Of a DNA stretch of 64,000 nucleotides, positions 55,183-63,111 are shown piece after piece. The translations under genes and the position numbers were made by a program. The stretch is from Flavobacterium acetivorans (GTDB lineage Bacteria > Bacteroidota > Bacteroidia > Flavobacteriales > Flavobacteriaceae). The stretch lies in assembly GCF_020911885.1 (NCBI RefSeq), contig NZ_CP087132.1, forward strand, positions 310,001 through 374,000, read 5' to 3'. Position 1 is the stretch's first letter; each line of letters starts with the position of its first letter. The notes beneath the pieces were generated by a model. It saw nothing but the letters and a program-made list of their open reading frames with translations. It was not told the origin of the DNA and made no database searches.

Positions 55183-56412
55183 TTATGGATATACCAACAA
55201 CCAATGTGCAAATAACCAAGGTTTTTCATCATACCTTGTTTTTAAGTATCGAACTGAAGCCTTTTTATACAAATCCTTTTCCCATTTTACCCATTTCAGC
55301 AACCGTGCATTGAGCTGAAACCACACCATACGCATATCATCTTTCCAAAAATGGTGGTAGTAATTAATGATACCACGCAGTACTGGATTGATTTCGTTGG
55401 CAATTTGCTCCAAAGGTTTTCTGCGTTTGTGAAGATTCATTTCCCTGAATTTCTCCATAATACTGGACTTGGACTTTTGACTAACACAAATACAAGGGAT
55501 GGATTTTATAACTCCTGTTCCTTTGACTTTATAAGGTCGTGATTTGATTGTGAAGCCTAAAAAGTCAAATCCTTTTGGATACTTCTCCAATGAGAATCCC
55601 CGCAAATTTACGATTTTACTTTTCTGCTCATGCAACTGAAGTTTACACGATTTCATGCGCTCTTGTATTTGTCGCAACATAAATTTCGCTTGCTTTTCGG
55701 TTTTGCAATGCACAACAATGTCATCTGCATACCGCTCAAAGGGCTTTTGAGGGTGAACTTTGTCCATCCATTTATCAAATACTACATGTAGAAATAAATT
55801 GGCTAAAAGTGGACTAATTACTCCGCCCTGCGGTGTGCCTGAGAGCGACGGACTAAAGTTTCCGTCTTGCTGTACAATGCCAGCCTTGAGCCATCTTTCT
55901 GCATACATCAAAATCCACTTATCCGAACAATAATGACCCAATGCTTTAAGCATAAGATCGTGGTCGATGTTGTCAAAGAATCCTTTGATGTCCAAATCTA
56001 CAGCAAAATCGTGGTTGTACGAATGGGCAAGAGCTTGTTCTACTGCCTGATGACAATTGCGCTTTGGGCGATACCCGAACGAACTCGGATGGAATTTAGG
56101 TTCTAAAATTCGTTCTAAATGTCTTCTTGCTACTTGTTGAGCAATACGGTCTAGAATTGTAGGAATGCCAAGTAGGCGCTCTCTACCTCCTTTCTTAGGT
56201 ATTGCAACTTGCTTGACGGGTTTTGGAAAGTAACTCCCAGAACTTAAGCGATTCCATAGTAAATAGAGTTCGGTACTTGCATTTTGTTGCAAATATTCCC
56301 AACTCATTTTGTCTATTCCACCACTTCCAGCATTGGATTTTACCTCCTTGTATGCCTGCCAAACCATTACTTTGGTTATTGGCTGTGATTTTGTCTCATA
56401 GTAATCAATCAT
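55183..56412 (-). CDS. ltrA: Group II intron reverse transcriptase/maturase (LtrA type)
   Basis: 409 residues. RT blocks: NAGSGGIDKMSWEYL, PKKGGRERLLGIPTILDRIA, SSFGYRPKRNCHQAV, DLDIKGFFDNIDHDLM, GTPQGGVISPLLANLFLH and the active site FERYADDIVVHC. A maturase (X) domain follows, ending KPWLFAHWLLVYP, which is typical of class C. No endonuclease domain is present, as expected for IIC introns, which insert next to hairpins. The protein appears complete and functional. Confidence 0.93.
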   Translation of the reverse strand: MIDYYETKSQPITKVMVWQAYKEVKSNAGSGGIDKMSWEYLQQNASTELYLLWNRLSSGSYFPKPVKQVAIPKKGGRERLLGIPTILDRIAQQVARRHLERILEPKFHPSSFGYRPKRNCHQAVEQALAHSYNHDFAVDLDIKGFFDNIDHDLMLKALGHYCSDKWILMYAERWLKAGIVQQDGNFSPSLSGTPQGGVISPLLANLFLHVVFDKWMDKVHPQKPFERYADDIVVHCKTEKQAKFMLRQIQERMKSCKLQLHEQKSKIVNLRGFSLEKYPKGFDFLGFTIKSRPYKVKGTGVIKSIPCICVSQKSKSSIMEKFREMNLHKRRKPLEQIANEINPVLRGIINYYHHFWKDDMRMVWFQLNARLLKWVKWEKDLYKKASVRYLKTRYDEKPWLFAHWLLVYP

Positions 56413-56935
56413 TCCTTTTACGGTTGTAAATTGTTTTGAAACTTAACATGCTTAGCCCTTCGCTCCATTTTCATTACAAAAACTTCTGCACTACTACGAC
56501 TAAGTCTGCCCCCTACATCTCAAGCACATCCTCTCTTGTCTGCTTCCTCTAAATGATTTTACAGAACGATGTAGAGTTCACTTGTTCCTTAAAACAGCCT
56601 GAATACCTGTCCTGCCAACTTAACCCCGGATGCCGTGTACCCAGTAGTCAGGTTTCCGATACACTTTTATCATAGGTACAAACGTAACTACCTATTTTTG
56701 ACATCATCTGTTGCGCTTACGAGGCTTCGTCATTGGTTCACTTGCGTTCAGCTCAATGTATTCGTACCTACAGAAGTCATAGCTTCCGTTTTTCCTTATC
56801 GCTCACCACCAGCATGTTTCCAATACTCGCAGCATAAGGTGGTTTAGTAACTATTCCTGAAAATCGTCACTGAGAGACCTACTCTCATCTGTCTTAAAGC
56901 ACCAATCAGACAAGGCTGATTGTTCAAGTCACACA

Positions 56936-57062
56936 CGTTTGGCCGCTTGGCGATGTGGCGGATTAAAGAATCCTAAACTTTCGGTTAAACACTGATTTTC
57001 CCAGTACAAAATCATCTTTAAACTAAGCCTAATCCCGCCATATAGCCAAACGGCGGTTACAG
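56936..57062 (-). repeat. attC-like hairpin, left part of the intron-split site
   Basis: Minus strand from 57060: GTAACCGCCGTTTGGCTATA then TGGCGGGATTA; about 65 nt later TAATCCGCCACAT, CGCCAAGCGG, CCAAACGT. The arms pair (CGTTTGGC with GCCAAACG; ATGGCGGGATTA with TAATCCGCCACAT), the right arm having one duplicated CGCTTGGC. The intron begins directly after CCAAACGT, and the terminal TAGCG of the site lies beyond it at 55078. Confidence 0.65.
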
Positions 57063-57214
57063 GAAGCCTTTACTTTTTTGGTACTGATATTTCTATTTAA
57101 TTGCAATTTTGTTTAACAAATTTGGTTGTCTTATTTCCACAATCTACAGGTTTATGAAAATATATTAACAATAGATTCAATGCTTTTATCTTTGAAGGCA
57201 ATGGTGAAGTGTTG

Positions 57215-57256
57215 AAAGCAAATAGGTTGACTGAAGAACCTATTTGCTTTTTTACA
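57215..57256. terminator. Strong terminator after lipoprotein gene
   Basis: AAAGCAAATAGGTT and AACCTATTTGCTTT form a perfect 14-bp stem with an 8-nt loop; the T-run (TTTGCTTTTTT) is on the plus strand. It ends 4 bp from the lipoprotein stop at 57260. Confidence 0.75.
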
Positions 57257-57259
57257 ATA

Positions 57260-57619
57260 TCATTCGATTTTATTGACAATCAAAATTTCTTTTGATTTAT
57301 TTTTATAAACATCTAAAAAAAGTTTAACTCTTTTGTTTTCTAGATTATTATAAATTTTTGAGTTAAAATACTCATAATTGAAAGTTTCATCATTTATTGG
57401 CAATCCAATAATTTTTTTAGAATTTTCATAGTAATATAAACTAGTTGTTAAATTACTTTCATTAATTCCTGTCAAGTTCGCAGTTAATTTTTTGTCTACA
57501 TTTGTTTTTCCCACACTGTTTAAGACAACCTCAATTATTCTTCTCTCCATTATTTTTTTACTTTGAGAAGAACAATGATTAAAGAGTAGCATCATTAAAA
57601 TTAAAGATATTTTTTTCAT
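57260..57619 (-). CDS. Small lipoprotein, possible immunity-type partner
   Basis: 119 residues with lipoprotein signal ISLILMMLLFNHCSSQSKK. The mature part (VLNSVGKTNVDKKLTANLTG, YYYENSKKIIGLPINDETFN) is not recognised. Its ATG overlaps the stop of the C39-like fragment upstream by one base, so the two were translated together. A cytoprotective role toward that protein is possible but unproved. Confidence 0.6.
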   Translation of the reverse strand: MKKISLILMMLLFNHCSSQSKKIMERRIIEVVLNSVGKTNVDKKLTANLTGINESNLTTSLYYYENSKKIIGLPINDETFNYEYFNSKIYNNLENKRVKLFLDVYKNKSKEILIVNKIE

Positions 57620-58003
57620 TATAATTTAGTTTTACTTTTCCTAATTTGTGTTATTATATAATCGTGAGCTACAGAATTAAAGTAGCCACTGCATTGCGAT
57701 TTACCACTAATTTTACCCGTTGACGAATTGTAATATAATAGATTCAAGGGACTAGTTCCTTGACTTGTATTACCTGAAGCGTTATCATAAAACTGAAAGT
57801 AATTACCATTGCTATTACTACCCATTCCTACTATTACTATAAAATGATCCGTTGAATTATCAGGATTACCAGGGTGTCCAGGATTGTCATCAACTCCAAC
57901 GATAACAGGTATGTTATTACTCAAAGCATATTTTAAATAACTTAAACCTTTTGTTAAATTCGCTTGATTAACTCTGTTTTGTTCAGTGTAATGCAAATTC
58001 CAG
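57619..58003 (-). pseudogene. C39-like (papain-fold) domain fragment truncated by IS21
   Basis: About 128 genuine codons: GLSYLKYALSNNIPVIVGVD, NSTDHFIVIVGMGSNSNGNY, FQFYDNASGNTSQGTSPLN, ending in a basic tail. The His of DHFIVIVG and the FYDN region match the second half of C39-like peptidase domains. The half with the catalytic Cys is missing. The frame stays open to 58110, but those residues (HFAPELGGHFELESGAHF) translate IS21 terminal repeats. The original gene was probably longer; its 5' part is not present beyond the right IS21 end. Confidence 0.65.
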
Positions 58004-58152
58004 TGATATTGACCACCCAATTCCAATTTAAAGTGAGCACCTGATTCCAATTCAAAATGACCACCTAATTCCGGAGCAAAATGACCACCTCCATTTTTCA
58101 TTAAAAACAACTTTTTTTCATCTGTTAATTAGTATTCAAATATACTTAAATA

Positions 58153-58890
58153 TTAGCTTTTGTTTATGCCCCTTTTTTTTCTCATAGATTCTCCGTGCAA
58201 TTCGATTCGGTGAGATTGATGTATCAGCCTATCCAAAATTGCATCAGCTATTGTTTTTTCTCCAATGATGTCATACCAGCCTTGCACTGGGATTTGTGAT
58301 GTTACAATTATAGAACCATTATTATGTCTGTCTTCAATGATCTCTAAAAGGGTAATTCGGTTATGACTGTCTAGTGCTTGGAGTCCAAAATCGTCCAGTA
58401 TAATAACATCTTGCCGTTCTATTCTTGCCAGTTCTCGAAGATAAGAACCATCTGCTTTGGCCATTTTTAATTTAGCAAACAACTTTGAAGTATTAAAATA
58501 ACTTACCTTAAAACCCTGTATACAGGCTTGATAACCTAATGCTGTACCTAAATAACTCTTACCTACACCAGTACTTCCTGTGATTAAAATGTTTTCGTTT
58601 TTCTCTACAAATTCGCATTCTGCCAGACGTAGCACCATGTTTCGATCCAGATTACGGGTTTGGTCAAAATTGATACTTTCAATATTTGATTTGTAATGGA
58701 ATCGGGCATTTTTGATACTGCGTTCAATGCGACGATTATGCCTTTCATCCCATTCGGCATCAATAAGCATCGATACAAACTGATCAAGTGTGTAATGGTC
58801 AGTTTTCCCGCTTTCAATGGCGGTTTTAAAAGCATTATGCATACCATAAAGCTTCATTTGTTTCATTTTTGTTACTGTAGATTCATTCAT
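58153..58890 (-). CDS. istB: IS21 helper ATPase IstB
   Basis: 245 residues, AAA+ target-selection ATPase of IS21. MKLYGMHNAFKTAIESGK, ERRIKNAR-like IERSIKNARFHY, Walker A ILITGSTGVGKSYLGTALG, Walker B DVIILDDFGLQALD and ITSQ-like IVTSQIPVQGWYD, then ADAILDRLIHQSHRIEL. Complete. It lies 17 bp after the istA stop in the normal istA-istB order. Confidence 0.95.
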   Translation of the reverse strand: MNESTVTKMKQMKLYGMHNAFKTAIESGKTDHYTLDQFVSMLIDAEWDERHNRRIERSIKNARFHYKSNIESINFDQTRNLDRNMVLRLAECEFVEKNENILITGSTGVGKSYLGTALGYQACIQGFKVSYFNTSKLFAKLKMAKADGSYLRELARIERQDVIILDDFGLQALDSHNRITLLEIIEDRHNNGSIIVTSQIPVQGWYDIIGEKTIADAILDRLIHQSHRIELHGESMRKKRGINKS

Positions 58891-58907
58891 GATTATTGGG
58901 TTTTAAT

Positions 58908-59414
58908 TTAATTATAATACTGTTTTCCTCTGATGTTGCCGTGAACAGGGAGTTCCTGCTCGGGTTCTTGTTCAAAATCAATGTGGTCTAGGTTGTTTTC
59001 TAAAATATTTTGTATGGTCTTAAAATTGTAAATTTTAAAATCAAGTGCCCGTTTACAGGCATTTATTAATCGCCGCTTGCCTACCTTTTTCTCGAAGTTT
59101 AGTATTCCCAGACAACTTTTATAGGCTTGTTCGGGGTGGTTTCTGCTTTCGATTATTTGCAAAATATATTCTCCTACGGATTCATCAATACTACTGGCCC
59201 AATCAATGAAGCGGGCAGCGCTCCATTGGGCTACAAATTGGTGGGTACTGGCTAAATGTTCTGGGGTTGTGGTATAGACATAAGGTTTGTAATTCCTCGG
59301 ATGAATGGCTATTCGATTGTATTTGTAATAGATCTCTACCGTTGATTTGGTATACAAGAGTTTCGCTTTTTTCTTTACATATTGATACGGAACACTATAG
59401 TAATTTTTGTCTTG
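58908..59414 (-). pseudogene. istA: IstA transposase, C-terminal part
   Basis: Starts (after the target duplication) SQDKNYYSVPYQYVKKKAKL and includes RNYKPYVYTTTPEHLASTHQ and LNFEKKVGKRRLINACKRAL, the C-terminal half of IS21 transposases. 169 codons including the stop. Together with 61801-62841 it restores a 515-residue protein in frame if the IS66 element and one copy of the 8-bp duplication are removed. Confidence 0.9.
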
Positions 59415-59422
59415 ACTTAATT
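59415..59422. repeat. IS66 target-site duplication, left copy
   Basis: ACTTAATT, identical to 61801-61808 on the other side of the IS66 element. Eight bp is the standard duplication length for IS66. Confidence 0.92.
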
Positions 59423-59443
59423 GTATCCACCCCAGCAACTACA

Positions 59444-61036
59444 TCAATCCAATAAATTCTGATTGAAGTATTGAGGAAGAAGATTGTGAAGTTCTGAAGA
59501 TTTGGTGTCGTTGATATTTTCAAGGACATGATGTAGCCATTTGGATGGATTGATATTATTTTTCTTGCAGCTGGCAAAAAACGAATAATACATGGCAATA
59601 TCCTTTGCAGCTTGGTGTGAACCTGCAAAAAGATAATTTTTTCTTCCCAAGGCCAAGGGTCGAATGGTATTTTCAACCTGATTGTTGTCAATATGCAGAT
59701 TTCCGTCTTTTAGATAAGCCATCAAACTGTCCCAACGTTTCAAGCAATAATTGTAGGCCTTGCCCAGCGGACTTTTGGGTAATTCTAATTTTGACTGCAC
59801 TGCAATGTAGTTCCCTATTTCGTTAAGTAAGGGATGTGATTCTTTTAATCTTAAAGCATATTTTTCCTGGATTGAAAAGTTTTCAGAAGTGGCTTTTCGT
59901 TCAATTTCATATAGCTTTTGGATAAGCAACATCACGTGCGAAGCATTTGCTTTGTTATAATCCAATGCTTTTTCAAAATAACGGCGCGCATGTGCCCAAC
60001 AAGCTATCTGTGTGACGTTTTCTTTGAGTGCAAATTGCGGATATACTCCATAACCATCGGTTTGAAGATAACCTACAAAATCGTTTAACATTTCCAAAGG
60101 GCCTTCGCTGCCGCGTCCTTTTCGATAATCAAAATACACACTTTTGGGTATAGGCGCGTGATACACCCACATAAATCCAGTATGTGTTGCGCCTTTTTTA
60201 TCTGTGTCCTGTACTTTTATTGGGGATTCATCCGCCTGAAGATAACCGTTTTTCAGCGTATGCTGTCGGTGACATTCGTACAAGGGTCGAAGTAATTGGG
60301 ATACTAATCTTACCCATGAATCGACCGTAGAAGAAGGTATATCGACTCCTTCTCTTGAAAATCGCTGTATCTGTCGGTAAAGCGGAAGGTGATCCACAAA
60401 CTTATCGGTGATGATTTGAGTCAAAAGATGGGTTCCAGCAATACATTTTGGAATCGGACGAAAATCGAGAGAGGCAATTTTGACTTGCTGGTTTCCTTTT
60501 TCATCCACCGGGGCAACATATTTATTTCGGATGTAACGGTTGATGAACAATTTTGCGGGAGTATATTCCAATTCATCAGTAATTTCCTGACCAATGCATT
60601 TCAATCCTTCTACATTTTCAGTCGGTTCCAAAATGATTTCGTTTACCGCAAGGTGCGATGGTAAAGCCATACGGCCTTGATGCTTTTTGCTTGCTTTTTC
60701 GCGTTCGTAAGTGATTTGCTCTTTTACCGATTCAACGGCTTGTGCTACTTCTTGCTCATCGATTTCAAAAGGAATGGCTAATTGCTCCGGATTTTCACTG
60801 GCGATGAAACGTTCTTTCTTAGAACCGTACATTGCTCTTTTGAACTGTTCAATCTGGAATTTTAGATAACTAACCTCTTGTTCAAGTTTCGTGGCTACAA
60901 TCTCTAATTTTTCGGTTTTGGATTCTAATTTATTAGATTTGGATTCTAATTTGGAATTCGCTTTTATTTGACTTTTGAGTAATTTCAAAAGTTCGTCTTT
61001 AGAGTAATTATCAAACAAATCTGGTGCGTTTTCCAT
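59444..61036 (-). CDS. tnpC: IS66 transposase TnpC
   Basis: 530 residues. An N-terminal coiled coil (about residues 20-70: KANSKLESKSNKLESKTEKL) is followed by a zinc-finger-like region, then the DDE transposase core (LQADESPIKVQDTDKKGATH, YLQTDGYGVYPQF, ACWAHARRYFEKAL) and the C-terminal DDE_Tnp_IS66 segment with the glutamate (DGNLHIDNNQVENTIRPLAL, GRKNYLFAGSHQAAKDIA). Complete. It carries the chemistry of transposition for this element. Confidence 0.95.
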   Translation of the reverse strand: MENAPDLFDNYSKDELLKLLKSQIKANSKLESKSNKLESKTEKLEIVATKLEQEVSYLKFQIEQFKRAMYGSKKERFIASENPEQLAIPFEIDEQEVAQAVESVKEQITYEREKASKKHQGRMALPSHLAVNEIILEPTENVEGLKCIGQEITDELEYTPAKLFINRYIRNKYVAPVDEKGNQQVKIASLDFRPIPKCIAGTHLLTQIITDKFVDHLPLYRQIQRFSREGVDIPSSTVDSWVRLVSQLLRPLYECHRQHTLKNGYLQADESPIKVQDTDKKGATHTGFMWVYHAPIPKSVYFDYRKGRGSEGPLEMLNDFVGYLQTDGYGVYPQFALKENVTQIACWAHARRYFEKALDYNKANASHVMLLIQKLYEIERKATSENFSIQEKYALRLKESHPLLNEIGNYIAVQSKLELPKSPLGKAYNYCLKRWDSLMAYLKDGNLHIDNNQVENTIRPLALGRKNYLFAGSHQAAKDIAMYYSFFASCKKNNINPSKWLHHVLENINDTKSSELHNLLPQYFNQNLLD

Positions 61037-61091
61037 GCTTCAAAAATAAGAAAACAACAGTAAAAATGCAAAATTTCAAAGGTATTTACGA

Positions 61092-61442
61092 TTATTTTTC
61101 GGCTGTTTTGTATCTCTTTTTTTGCTTGAAATCTCTCAATTTAAGACCACCCAAAACCAGTAGCAATTCCTCTCTTTTTAATTCCCTTGAAACCGAATCG
61201 CTTGTCAAAAAATCAAACCTTCCTTGTTCTAGTCGTTTGTAGAAAATCGCAAATCCGTCGCCGTCCCAATACAGCAGTTTGATATGGGTTTTGGATTTGT
61301 TCAAAAAAACAAAAACATCGCCCGTTTGAGGGTTTTGGTTCAGATAATTCCGAACCAAGCCCGAAAGTCCGTCAAAACCCTTTCGCATATCCACCAAAGT
61401 ACAGCACATGTGATAGCGAACACCTGCACTCAAGCCCAGCAT
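61092..61442 (-). CDS. tnpB: IS66 accessory protein TnpB (Orf2)
   Basis: 116 residues matching IS66 Orf2: YHMCCTLVDMRKGFDGLSGL, NPQTGDVFVFLNKSKTHIKL and LYWDGDGFAIFYKRLEQGRF. Required with TnpA and TnpC for transposition of IS66-type elements; biochemical role unresolved. Its start overlaps the tnpA stop by one base. Confidence 0.93.
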   Translation of the reverse strand: MLGLSAGVRYHMCCTLVDMRKGFDGLSGLVRNYLNQNPQTGDVFVFLNKSKTHIKLLYWDGDGFAIFYKRLEQGRFDFLTSDSVSRELKREELLLVLGGLKLRDFKQKKRYKTAEK

Positions 61443-61726
61443 CAGTAAATCGTAATGGTGATTCCTCCAGGAAGATCGATTCGCATGGTTTTCTGATCTA
61501 TCTCTTTTGAGGCTGACTGTTTTTTATCTTTTCTCGGGCTATCCGAAACCGAGAAAAAGGAAACTTCCGGTTTGGACTGTCCGAAATCCATCTCCTTATT
61601 GTACTTTTTTAGCCAATAATTGAATTGATGATAACTCAGCGATTTTAAAGCTGAAAATTCTGCTTTGGTTAAGTCGGATTGTTTCCATTCTTCAACCAAA
61701 AAATACATCTGTTCTTGTTGATTCAT
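61442..61726 (-). CDS. tnpA: IS66 accessory protein TnpA
   Basis: 94 residues, helical, with a DNA-binding N-terminus (FLVEEWKQSDLTKAEFSALK, LSYHQFNYWLKKYNKEMDFG) and the basic/beta C-terminus MRIDLPGGITITIY typical of IS66 Orf1. It lies at the promoter end of the IS66 operon, 74 bp from the right inverted repeat. Confidence 0.88.
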   Translation of the reverse strand: MNQQEQMYFLVEEWKQSDLTKAEFSALKSLSYHQFNYWLKKYNKEMDFGQSKPEVSFFSVSDSPRKDKKQSASKEIDQKTMRIDLPGGITITIY

Positions 61727-61800
61727 ATCCCATAATATTGAATCAGCAAATTTAAATTAGCGGGTTTAGGTATCAAATATGGCATTGGTGGGAAGGATAC

Positions 61801-61808
61801 ACTTAATT
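61801..61808. repeat. IS66 target-site duplication, right copy
   Basis: ACTTAATT, identical to 59415-59422. Confidence 0.92.
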
Positions 61809-62841
61809 GGACATGTCCGTTTTGCATCACCGTTGCAAAGGATTGGTATTTGATTTCAAAGCGTTCTTGTGGTAGTGGGCGTAGTTTTTGTTTCTCATCT
61901 TCTAAAAACAATTCTTTACGGGAGTAAGGACGTCCTGTGAGTTTTCGACTATTATGAGCATCTAATAAATCCCATATCTGCTGGTTTAATTCTTCTAGAG
62001 AAAAGAATTTGGTTTCTTTTAGAGTTACGTAAATCCTTCTGTACAATATCTTTACCGCACCTTCAACCAATGATTTATCCCTTGGTTTATAAGCCCTGGC
62101 AGGTAAGATTGTGGTTTGATAATATTCCGCTAAATCAGCCAGGGTTTCATTGATTGTTGGCTCAAAACGACTGCTTTTTATCACTGCAGATTTTAAATTA
62201 TCGGGAACAATTGCCGCAGGAGTACCTTCAAAAAAACGCATGGCATTTTCTACCGAAGTAACAAAATCTTCCTTTTGTTGGCTCATGGAAGCTTCTGCAT
62301 AGGTATATTGGCTGGCTCCCAATATGGCTACAAAAAACTGTACTTCTTTGATTTCTCCGGTATCTTTATCAATGATGGAGAGTGTTTTTCCGGCATAATC
62401 CACATACATTTTATCACCGGTTTTGTGATTCATATGCATTACAGGATTGACTCGTTTACCCCATACTTTGTAATGATGAGCAAATTGCGAACTCCTGTAA
62501 CCATCGGGGTTTACGGCAATATATTGCTCCCACATATGTTGTACGGTAACGCCAACTTTTTTTAGTTCACGTTCCATTTTAGGGAAAAAATCGTATAGGA
62601 TCTGCAATTTGGGACTAATGGATTCCACAGTAGTCTGTGAAAACAAAAGTTCTAGTTCTGCATCTGTTTTTCTATCAATTAATTCAAAGTTTAATCCGAG
62701 AACTTCAAATAAAGAAATATACTTCTTTACCGTATTCCTGGAAAGGGATAAGTAGCTACTTATAAACAACTTACTCTTTCCTTCACAATAGAATTTAATT
62801 ACTTTTCTAATTTTACTCATGTCTGTTATTTTGTTTGCCAT
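61801..62841 (-). pseudogene. istA: IstA transposase, N-terminal part interrupted by IS66
   Basis: 347 codons. Helix-turn-helix region (KVIKFYCEGKSKLFISSYLS, LSRNTVKKYISLFE), then the DDE domain: MYVDYAGKTLSIIDKDTGEI, VENAMRFFEGTPAAIVPDNL and RAYKPRDKSLVEGAVKILYR. It breaks off at HVQLS, where the IS66 element begins; the frame then continues into IS66 sequence to a stop at 61723. The remaining 169 codons are at 58908-59414. Confidence 0.93.
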
Positions 62842-63042
62842 AATCCGTATTTTTTTAACGAATGTATGGTGCTAACAACATGAAAAAGTCAGTAGTTTTT
62901 AATAATCAATTTACCCCAAAATTAGGTGGTCAATTTGAACTGGAAAGTGGTGGTCAGTTTGCTCCGGAACTGGTGGTCAATTTACACTGGAAAGTGGTGG
63001 TCAATTTGACCGGTTTTTCCAGTCTTGCAACTCACTTCTCAC

Positions 63043-63082
63043 CAAAAAAAAAAGGTCAAAGAAGAAAAAATCCCCTTTGACC
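63043..63082 (-). terminator. Terminator-like hairpin beside IS21
   Basis: GGTCAAAG (63054-63061) pairs with CTTTGACC (63075-63082) around AAGAAAAAATCCC. On the minus strand it is followed by eleven T. The layout (A-run, hairpin, CCCC in the loop, next to heptamers) is shared with 38117-38153 and 30189-30225. Confidence 0.65.
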
Positions 63083-63111
63083 CACTACATATTCTCTATA
63101 TTCTGAATTCT

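Larger units (their letters stand above)
55079..56934 (-). mobile_element. Group IIC-type intron inserted in an attC-like site
   Basis: About 1856 bp. The 5' end GTGTGACTTGAACAATC at 56934 fits the GUGYG consensus. The open frame 55183-56412 encodes the maturase. Domain V is clear at 55119-55152 (GAGCCGTATGA ... TACGGTTC, 34 nt) and domain VI follows to an AT at 55080-55079. The exons join as CCAAACGT / TAGCGATAACC, which restores the right arm of an attC-like hairpin. Exact ends could shift by a few bases because of a GTGTGTG run. Confidence 0.85.
59423..61800 (-). mobile_element. Complete IS66-family element (2378 bp)
   Basis: Ends GTATCCACCCCAGCAAC (left) and, on the other strand, GTATCCTTCCCACCAATG (right) form the terminal inverted repeat. 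Three genes in the order tnpA-tnpB-tnpC are intact. The perfect 8-bp duplication and the undamaged genes suggest a recent insertion into istA. Confidence 0.92.
58004..63009 (-). mobile_element. IS21-family element carrying a nested IS66 element
   Basis: Contains istA (in two pieces) and istB. The ends consist of multiple GGTGGTCA(A/T)TTT...TGGAA units, as is usual for IS21: four on the left (58004-58096) and four on the right (62918-63009), inverted. ATTGACCACC...TTCCA...TAAA is shared by both termini. Without the IS66 insert and its duplication it would be about 2.6 kb, normal for IS21. The exact end bases and target duplication could not be fixed. Confidence 0.8.

Noticed and set aside
56635..56847. 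Plus-strand ORF of 70 residues upstream of the maturase
   Set aside because: It overlaps the structured 5' domains of the group II intron on the opposite strand and has no protein-like features.
57097..57279. 60-residue minus-strand ORF overlapping the lipoprotein gene end
   Set aside because: It runs through a strong terminator hairpin and has no start signal or recognisable protein character.
62862..63080. Plus-strand ORF with GGQFELESGGQF-like repeats
   Set aside because: It is the translation of the IS21 terminal repeats.
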